64,000 nucleotides of DNA from Fibrobacterota bacterium (GTDB lineage Bacteria; Fibrobacterota; Fibrobacteria; UBA5070): NCBI GenBank assembly GCA_016715065.1, contig JADKBN010000029.1, positions 496,001 to 560,000 of the forward strand, read 5' to 3'. Each line of letters begins with the position of its first letter. Position 1 is the stretch's first letter. The position numbers and the translations under genes were made by a program. Of the stretch, positions 59,100 to 64,000 are shown piece by piece. A model generated the notes under the pieces. That model was not told the origin of the DNA. It made no database searches and saw only the letters and a program-made list of their open reading frames with translations.

Positions 59100-59864
59100 C
59101 TAGTCTTCGCCAGCCACCGCCGAATGTCCGCCGCGGAGCCGTTCCCGCACCTCGCCCTGCCTCTGGTCGAGAAGCTCGAATTCGTGCAGGAGTTCCTCCT
59201 CCGATTCGGTGCGTTCCCGCACGGACCGGATCCCTCCATGGGAAAAGACGAGCCTCCACGGCGCCAGCAGGGCCAACAACGGGTCGTGGGTGGCCAGCAG
59301 CACGATCTTCTCCTGGGACACCAGCAGGTCCATGGCCTTGCGCCGATCCACCCCGGCGTTCTCCACTTCGTCCACCAGGACCACCGGCGCGCTGGCTAGA
59401 ATGGCCGTGTCGCTGATCATGAGCGCGCGCGACTGGCCGCCGGAAAGGGCGGAAAGGTGGGTGGTGACAGAAAACGACTCGCCACAGAGAGTGCACGCGG
59501 ATTCCACCACTCGCGCCACCGCCTCGTGCGGATCCGGCACTTCCCGAGCCCGGGCATGTAGCTGCAGGAACGAACCGACATCCAGGTCCAAGGTGAACTG
59601 CATGCTCTGCGAGAGTTGTGCGACACGATGGAGGGGATTGTCCGATGGCTCCGTCCCATCGGCGTGGTGGATTCGCACATGTCTGCCGGTCGGGCTGTCG
59701 CCTTGGGAGAGCCATTCGATGTCGGCCAGCAGCCGGCTCTTGCCGGATCCTGTCGGCCCCACCAGCGCCACGAGATCCCCGGTGCGCAGGTGGAGGGTTC
59801 CGAATGTTTCGGGATTCCCGTCGCGGTCGCGTCCCGCGTCGATCTCCAGTTCCACCGCTTTCAT
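59100..59864 (-). CDS. Solitary ABC ATPase, no cognate permease
   Basis: A 254-residue ABC nucleotide-binding protein. Walker A is GPTGSGKS (residues 36-43), the signature is LSGGQSRALM, Walker B is VVLVDEVENAG, and the switch His is in LLATHDPLLALLAPW. The Q-loop region reads AQLSQSMQFTLDLDVGSFLQLHAR. An unusual insert rich in acidic and His residues lies at residues 10-20 and 55-75 (HVRIHHADGTEPSD). There is no membrane domain and no permease gene beside it. It is coupled by a four-base overlap to the GTPase upstream. ABC ATPases without permeases serve translation, repair or cofactor maturation; with a GTPase and a cytoplasmic binding protein as neighbours, a metallocofactor role is inferred. 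Confidence 0.85.
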   Translation of the reverse strand: MKAVELEIDAGRDRDGNPETFGTLHLRTGDLVALVGPTGSGKSRLLADIEWLSQGDSPTGRHVRIHHADGTEPSDNPLHRVAQLSQSMQFTLDLDVGSFLQLHARAREVPDPHEAVARVVESACTLCGESFSVTTHLSALSGGQSRALMISDTAILASAPVVLVDEVENAGVDRRKAMDLLVSQEKIVLLATHDPLLALLAPWRLVFSHGGIRSVRERTESEEELLHEFELLDQRQGEVRERLRGGHSAVAGED

Positions 59865-60574
59865 GCGGGAAGTTCCAGCAACTTGAGGTTTCCGATCTGG
59901 CGCTCGTCGCCCAGACGGGTTTCACCCAGGCAGTACGAACAAACCGCCGATGGCATGGAAAAACGCAATCGTGGCTCTTCAGGAGGCAACGGGGAAGCCA
60001 TCCGTTCAATCTTGCGGGCGAGTTCCAAGGTGCCTTGTCCGGTCCGGCCCTGCACGGACAACACCCGCGCCTTGGGCGCATGGTGGTTGGCTTCCAACGC
60101 GAACACCTCCCGCTCGGCCTGGCTCACCAGATCGCCGCGAGTGGCCACGACAAGATCTGCCGATCGCAGCATGGGGCCTACCTTGGCGGGGAGCTGGACG
60201 CCCCCCAGGTGGTCCAGCACGCAGATCGCCAATGCGCCCTTCACATGGGGGCTGCAGCGATTGCACAGACCGGCGCTTTCCAGGAACAGAAAGTCCAGTT
60301 GCCTCTGTTTTCCCCAAGCCAGGAGCCTCGGGACGTTTCCCGCGAAGAAGTGATCCGGGCAAAGGGATCCGGAGAGACCCTGGGCCACATGGACCAAGCC
60401 GGCTTGGCGGTAGCGTTCCGCGTCGTTGGTGGTGAGGCAGTCGAGCTTGATCACCCCCACGGCGAGTCCATCCGTCTGCAGGTGGCAGGCGACATGGCGC
60501 AATACCGAGGTCTTTCCGCAGGTGGGCGGTCCGGCGACGGTGACCAAGCGCAAAGGTTTCCGCTCTTCTTCCAT
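59861..60574 (-). CDS. HypB/UreG-like GTPase with extra cysteine motifs
   Basis: A 237-residue P-loop GTPase. The start is ATG 60572-60574 with GGAG eight bases before it; a GTG seven codons upstream is less likely. The P-loop is AGPPTCGKTS (residues 14-23). A CxxC-like motif follows the switch region, LFLESAGLCNRCSPHVKG; the guanine-specificity loop reads VVATRGDLVSQAE. The C-terminus carries a second motif, CSYCLGETRLGDER, resembling a zinc knuckle. Proteins of the HypB/UreG group insert nickel or similar metals using GTP. The two Cys pairs fit metal transfer. The gene leads an operon with the ABC ATPase (four-base overlap) and the ArsC/NifO-like gene. Its metal and target are unknown. Confidence 0.8.
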   Translation of the reverse strand: MEEERKPLRLVTVAGPPTCGKTSVLRHVACHLQTDGLAVGVIKLDCLTTNDAERYRQAGLVHVAQGLSGSLCPDHFFAGNVPRLLAWGKQRQLDFLFLESAGLCNRCSPHVKGALAICVLDHLGGVQLPAKVGPMLRSADLVVATRGDLVSQAEREVFALEANHHAPKARVLSVQGRTGQGTLELARKIERMASPLPPEEPRLRFSMPSAVCSYCLGETRLGDERQIGNLKLLELPA

Positions 60575-60839
60575 ACGAACTGCTCCGCTGCGCACACTTG
60601 GTGCCAGACCGCGAGGGGACGGGTTTTCCGGATCGGAATGGAATCGACTTTGACAATGTCACGGAATGGAAGGTCAGTTGCTCTAGTTTGTCAGAGCAAG
60701 CCGGGGCCGCACGGTGCCGGACCGTCCAGGTGGGTAGGGAACGGATGTTGCGTCGGGGTTGAACAGGAATGGGAGGACCATCACATGGAAGACAAAAAAT
60801 GGTCGCATTCAGACTCTGATTCCCAGTTCGAACGGGAGA
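60575..60839 (-). other. Intergenic region/leader upstream of the GTPase operon
   Basis: Contains an inverted repeat TTGCTCT (60678-60684) / AGAGCAA (60693-60699) that encloses CTAGTTTG on the plus strand, and then a GC-rich stretch that can fold (GCCGGGGCCGCACGGTGCCGG at 60700-60720 in outline). On the minus strand this is the leader of the GTPase-ABC-ArsC-like operon. I recognise no known riboswitch. Confidence 0.35.
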
Positions 60840-60859
60840 TCAGTTCACCGCCAGGATGA
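60785..60859 (+). CDS. Possible micro-ORF (24 residues)
   Basis: MEDKKWSHSDSDSQ begins at ATG 60785, eight bases after GGGAGG (60771-60776), good spacing for initiation. It runs against the last 20 bases of the restored modE frame on the other strand. The peptide is acidic and Ser-rich. No homologue is known to me; evidence is the ribosome-binding site only. Confidence 0.25.
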   Translation: MEDKKWSHSDSDSQFEREISSPPG

Positions 60860-61717
60860 CGCTGGAGGCCTTGAACAGCGCCCAAGCTTTGGCGCCCTTG
60901 CGCAACCCCAACGAATCCAGTTCGCTCGGAAGGATCACAGCGGTGATGGATTCGGGGCCTCCAAGGACAACGTGACCTCGTCGGAGGCCTCGCCGTGGCG
61001 GATGGCGGAGACCACACCGGGGAGGATGTTGCGCGCCGATACCTTGGGGGCGCGTTCACCCGTGGCGATTTCCACCCAGTTGGATTTTACCAAGGCCCAG
61101 GCGTCCTTCCCAGGCACGAGCCCCAGGTTTTCGCAGGAAGCGAGGGTGATCTGGGAAACGATGCGACTGCCGCCGCGCAGGTCCAGTTGGATCTCGGCGT
61201 TCACTTTTCCCCGGGTCACGGAATGGATCCGGCCCGCGTATTCGTTGCGCACGCTGGTTCGCATGGACAATTTCCGTTGGAAGGTTTCCAAGGGGTGGAG
61301 GTCGGCGGTGGAAAGTCCGTGGTCGGCAGCCGTGCGCTGGAACAATCGATTGGCTTCGTCGTGCAGCGACACCAGCCGCAATGCTTGGGCGGACAGGTGG
61401 GTGGTGCCGCCATCGGCTCCACCTTGGGCGGACAGCACCAATGGTTCGGAGAACGCGCCATTGAGTTCCTGGACGCGCGACCAGGCGGTGCGGTAGGACA
61501 AGCCACACAAGCCGGCTGCGGAGAGGAGAGATCCGGTTTCGGCGATGGCCTGCAGGAGATGGATGCGGTCTTCTCCCAGCCGACCCCCATCGGGCAGTTG
61601 GAGGTTCCAGACGGGCACGAGGGAGGGGGAGGCCGTCGGGTGGATCGCCTGGGAGGCCTTCTTTGCCTTCGACTTGGGAAGGGGCTTGGTGCGGGGCTTG
61701 GCGGTGGATCGAGTCAT
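60840..61717 (-). CDS. modE: Molybdate-responsive regulator ModE (frameshifted)
   Basis: ModE binds molybdate and represses molybdate transport genes. The N-terminal winged helix (about residues 48-110) includes AIAETGSLLSAAGLCGLSYRTAWSRV, typical of ModE. Two molybdate-binding TOBE domains follow: SVRNEYAGRIHSVTRGKVNAEIQLDL and SARNILPGVVSAIRHGEASDEVTLSLE. At plus-strand 60958-60959 one base seems to be missing; restoring it continues the second TOBE domain with GPESITAVILPSELDSLGLRKGAKAWALFKASSVILAVN in outline and a stop at 60840. As given, the frame ends at 60935 without the last strands. The corrected length is 292 residues. A basic 30-residue N-terminal extension (KPLPKSKAKKASQ) is unusual. 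Divergent from modABC. Confidence 0.85.
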
Positions 61718-61776
61718 GTGGGTTCCCGTCCTGGTGTGTTCGAGTCAAGGTACGACTCTGACAAGCGAGGGAATTG

Positions 61777-61809
61777 TTATCAATTGCGATTCGCAAATGG
61801 TTGCGATAA
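61777..61809. promoter_or_regulatory. Candidate ModE operator between modE and modA
   Basis: TTATC (61777-61781) and GATAA (61805-61809) are the ends of a symmetric block. Inside it TTGCGA (61784-61789) and TCGCAA (61791-61796) form a palindrome around one base, and TTGCGA recurs at 61801-61806. E. coli ModE sites also have CGxTAT/ATAxCG-type symmetry, but the match is partial. TTGCCT-16-TATCTG further on (about 61866-61893) is a modA promoter candidate. Confidence 0.4.
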
Positions 61810-61948
61810 GATTCCCATGCGGGCGCGGCCAAGGTCAGAGGGTCGCAAGCTCGTTGGCACTGATGTTGCCTTGAACAAGCTCCAACGTATCTGGCGGGTC
61901 GCTTCTCGAACACCAAGTCCTCAAAATCGATTCATCGAGGATGTCGAT

Positions 61949-62716
61949 ATGAAACCGAGATTTTTTGTGTCCACTGTGCTGCTCTCCTTTGCTTTCGCCT
62001 CCACGCCGGTGCGGGCGGAGACCATCACCATCGCGGCTGCCGCCGATCTCAAGTTCGCCATGGAAGAACTGGTGGCCACCTTCAAGAAGGACAACCCCAA
62101 GGAACAGGTGGAGGTGGTGTACGGATCGTCTGGAAAGGCCCAGACCCAGATCCAGCAAGGCGCACCGTACGACCTGTATTTTTCAGCAGACATCTCCTAT
62201 CCGCAGCAGCTTGTGGCCCAGGGGCACGCGATCGCGCCTGTGCGCCCGTACGCGATCGGTCGTATCGTTCTCTGGAGCGCCACCATGGATGCCTCGAAGC
62301 TGAAACTTTCGGACCTCGCCGCCCCCGGGATCAAGCGCGTGGCCATCGCCAATCCCAAGCACGCCCCGTATGGGCAGAAGGCGCAGGAGGCCATGGTCGC
62401 CGCCGGGGTCTGGGCCAAGGTCGAGCCGAAATTGGTGTACGGCGAAAACATCGCGCAGACGGCGCAATTCGTGTTCACCGGAAACGCGGAGGTAGGGATC
62501 CTGGCCTTGTCGATCGCGTTGGCTCCCGAACTTGCCGCCAAGGGGAAGTATGCTTTGATTTCCGATTCGCTCCACCAGCCTCTGGTGCAGGGATTCGTGG
62601 TCACCAAGCGTGCCAAGGACAATGCCTTGGCAAAGCGGTTTTCCGACTTCATGGTCGGAGCCTCCGCGCGCACGATCATGCGGAAGTTTGGGTTCGTCCT
62701 TCCCGGGGAGTCGTGA
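61949..62716 (+). CDS. modA: Molybdate ABC transporter substrate-binding protein
   Basis: A 255-residue periplasmic binding protein. The ATG at 61949 follows GAGG at eight bases and gives a signal peptide (FVSTVLLSFAFASTPVRA). The mature start ETITIAAAADLKFAMEEL is the classic ModA pattern (AAASL/DLxxAMxEL) with Ser/Asp ligands; VVYGSSGKAQTQIQQGAPYDLYFSAD is the second ligand-loop region. LVYGENIAQTAQFVFTGNAEVGILALS closes the oxyanion site. It captures molybdate (and often tungstate) and delivers it to ModB. It is divergent from modE, whose product likely represses it. modB follows after 55 bases. Length fits the family. Confidence 0.93.
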   Translation: MKPRFFVSTVLLSFAFASTPVRAETITIAAAADLKFAMEELVATFKKDNPKEQVEVVYGSSGKAQTQIQQGAPYDLYFSADISYPQQLVAQGHAIAPVRPYAIGRIVLWSATMDASKLKLSDLAAPGIKRVAIANPKHAPYGQKAQEAMVAAGVWAKVEPKLVYGENIAQTAQFVFTGNAEVGILALSIALAPELAAKGKYALISDSLHQPLVQGFVVTKRAKDNALAKRFSDFMVGASARTIMRKFGFVLPGES

Positions 62717-62771
62717 AGGCGTCGAGGCAAGCCTTGGAAAACAACGGCGCAACGGAAAAAGGGGTTTGGAA

Positions 62772-63449
62772 GTGTTCTTGGGCTCCGAAGATGTGCAGGC
62801 TATCGTTCTGACCGCCAAGCTCGCCGGGCTCGTAACGGGGATCTTGTTTCTGGTGGGAACCCCGATCGCTTGGTGGTTGGCATTTTCTCGTTTCAGATGG
62901 AAGGGTGCGATCGGGGCCGTGGTTTCGCTGCCTCTGGTGCTGCCGCCCTCCGTGCTGGGATTTTATCTCCTTTTGGCGATGGGGCCTGAGGGACCCATCG
63001 GTTCCATCACGCAGGCCTTGGGGGTCGCCGGGCTGCCATTCACCTTTGGAGGGCTGGTGGTAGCCTCCGTGTTCTATTCGCTTCCCTTCATGGTGCAGCC
63101 GCTCCAATCGGCCTTCGAGTCGGCGGGAAGGGTTCCCATGGAAGTCGCCGCCACTCTGCGTGCGCATCCACTTGATGCTTTCCGCACCGTGATGGTGCCG
63201 CTGTGCCTGCCGGGGTTTCTCACGGCGGGCACGCTCACCTTCGCGCACACGGTGGGGGAGTTCGGGGTGGTCCTCATGATCGGCGGTAATCTTCCGGGCA
63301 TTTCGCGGGTGGCTTCTGTCCAGATCTACGACTATGTGGAAGGGATGCAATATGGCTCGGCGCATCGCCTGGCACTGGTTCTTTTGGTGAGCTCGTTTGC
63401 CATGCTGATGGCCATGCATTTCCTCGGTGCAGCTCGGAAGAAGGCATAG
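62772..63449 (+). CDS. modB: Molybdate ABC transporter permease
   Basis: A 225-residue inner-membrane permease of the ModB/CysT type with five or six helices: LAGLVTGILFLVGTPIAWWLAF, GAVVSLPLVLPPSVLGFYLLLAMG, FTFGGLVVASVFYSLPFMVQPL and others. The ABC-docking EAA-like loop is EVAATLRAHPLDAFRTVMVPLCLPGF. The start is GTG 62772, as no ATG precedes it in frame near the first helix; AAGGGG lies about ten bases before. The TFAHTVGEFGVVLMIGGNLPG segment is typical of molybdate permeases. It ends four bases before the start of modC, so translation is probably coupled. The expected length is about 225-230 residues. Confidence 0.93.
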   Translation: MFLGSEDVQAIVLTAKLAGLVTGILFLVGTPIAWWLAFSRFRWKGAIGAVVSLPLVLPPSVLGFYLLLAMGPEGPIGSITQALGVAGLPFTFGGLVVASVFYSLPFMVQPLQSAFESAGRVPMEVAATLRAHPLDAFRTVMVPLCLPGFLTAGTLTFAHTVGEFGVVLMIGGNLPGISRVASVQIYDYVEGMQYGSAHRLALVLLVSSFAMLMAMHFLGAARKKA

Positions 63450-63453
63450 AAGG

Positions 63454-64000
63454 ATGGCCTCGGGAATTCACGCCAAATTTTGTCTGAATCGTCCGGGGTT
63501 CACGCTGGATGTGGATCTGCGGCTCCCATCGAGCGGGGTGAGCGTCCTGTTCGGGGCGTCCGGCTGCGGCAAGACCACTCTGCTTCGGCTTGTCGCCGGG
63601 TTGGAGAAGGACTCGCACGGGGAAATGGCGATCGATGACGAATTTTGGCAGACCGAAGGAAAATGGGTCCCGCCCCACCGCCGGGCGTTGGGGATGGTGT
63701 TCCAGCAAGCGCATCTGTTCGCTCACCTGAGCGTGCGGAACAACCTGGAATACGGCTGGCGGCGGCTTGCCCCGACCGAACGTCGCGACTTGGCATCGGT
63801 GGTGGATCTGTTGGGAATCGGGCATCTGATGGATCGCAAGCCCGCAGGTTTGTCCGGCGGCGAAGCGCAGCGGGTGTGTATCGCCAGGGCCTTGGCCGTG
63901 TCGCCGCGATTGCTTCTGATGGACGAGCCACTTTCTGCCCTGGACCATTCCCGCAAGCGGGAGATTCTGCCGTACCTGGAGAAATTGAGAGACGAGTTGG
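63454..64000 (+). CDS. modC: Molybdate ABC transporter ATP-binding protein (partial)
   Basis: The first 182 residues of ModC; the gene continues past the right edge. Walker A is GASGCGKTT, the Q-loop is in GMVFQQAHLFAHLSVRNNL, the signature is LSGGEAQRVCIARAL, and Walker B is LLLMDEPLSALD. The ATG at 63454 lies four bases after the modB stop. The C-terminal TOBE-type regulatory domain, if present, is beyond the window. The beginning, MASGIHAKFCLNRPGFTLDVDLRLPSSGVSVLFG, matches the ModC family start. Confidence 0.92.
   Translation, partial: MASGIHAKFCLNRPGFTLDVDLRLPSSGVSVLFGASGCGKTTLLRLVAGLEKDSHGEMAIDDEFWQTEGKWVPPHRRALGMVFQQAHLFAHLSVRNNLEYGWRRLAPTERRDLASVVDLLGIGHLMDRKPAGLSGGEAQRVCIARALAVSPRLLLMDEPLSALDHSRKREILPYLEKLRDEL

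Noticed and set aside
61770..61800. Fur box upstream of modA
   Set aside because: There is loose AT-rich similarity only; the TTGCGA symmetry and the mod context fit a molybdate regulator better.

Overview
The window is GC-rich, densely coded and strand-mixed, and looks like chromosome from a Gram-negative bacterium of the Fibrobacterota (FCB superphylum). The best pointers are a TIGR02147-type regulator translationally coupled to a lipoprotein (a pairing family expanded in Fibrobacter), a GH5 cellulase and two CE2-like SGNH esterases that share a type-IX-secretion-like C-terminal module, and several TAnnTTTG-like -10 elements of the kind known from Bacteroidota. Phylum assignment is an inference; no rRNA or tRNA gene was seen.

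Layout. 1-2.4 kb: end of a methyltransferase gene, a mosaic inverted repeat, a small secreted/membrane protein and gatB. 2.5-4.1 kb: a three-gene HipBST-type toxin-antitoxin operon with two matched operator palindromes. 4.2-7.2 kb: a lipoprotein, an outer-membrane barrel protein and a DUF4143 ATPase with its own palindromic promoter. 7.3-15.7 kb (minus strand): pyrE, serA, dnaE, an NYN nuclease and a secretin. 15.9-25.6 kb: SNF2 helicase plus SWIM protein, the TIGR02147/lipoprotein pair, a receiver-histidine kinase fusion and an XPB-type helicase. 25.8-38.8 kb: secreted proteins (seven-repeat RCC1 protein with a collagen-like stalk, an 803-residue unknown, a predicted glycan-active enzyme, GH5, two SGNH esterases) and a second DUF4143 ATPase. 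39.0-49.6 kb: a signalling island (a kinase lacking its H-box, two chemoreceptors, a hybrid kinase, a receiver-PAS protein, a receiver-HDOD protein and a bacteriohemerythrin). 49.6-54.8 kb: a CcsB-CcsA fusion for cytochrome c maturation, facing nrfH-nrfA for ammonifying nitrite reduction, with a clear terminator. 54.9-60.6 kb: a beta-helix lipoprotein and then an unusual group: SagB-type nitroreductase, a substrate-binding-like protein without signal peptide, an ArsC/NifO-like protein, an ABC ATPase with no permease, and a HypB/UreG-like GTPase. 60.8-64 kb: modE divergent from modABC.

How it fits together. The nitrite reductase, cytochrome maturation fusion, hemerythrin and sensory genes suggest an organism that senses and responds to oxygen or redox changes and can respire nitrite. 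The secreted enzymes suggest plant-polysaccharide use. The group beside the molybdate genes has the parts of a metallocofactor-handling pathway, but its substrate is unknown and it is the best candidate here for an undescribed system.

Caution: at least six single-base indels, all in or beside short G/C runs, break otherwise intact genes (the PAS sensor, the nitroreductase three times, the substrate-binding-like gene and modE). They look more like residual sequencing or assembly errors than real pseudogenes. Coordinates given for these genes span the corrected reading frame.
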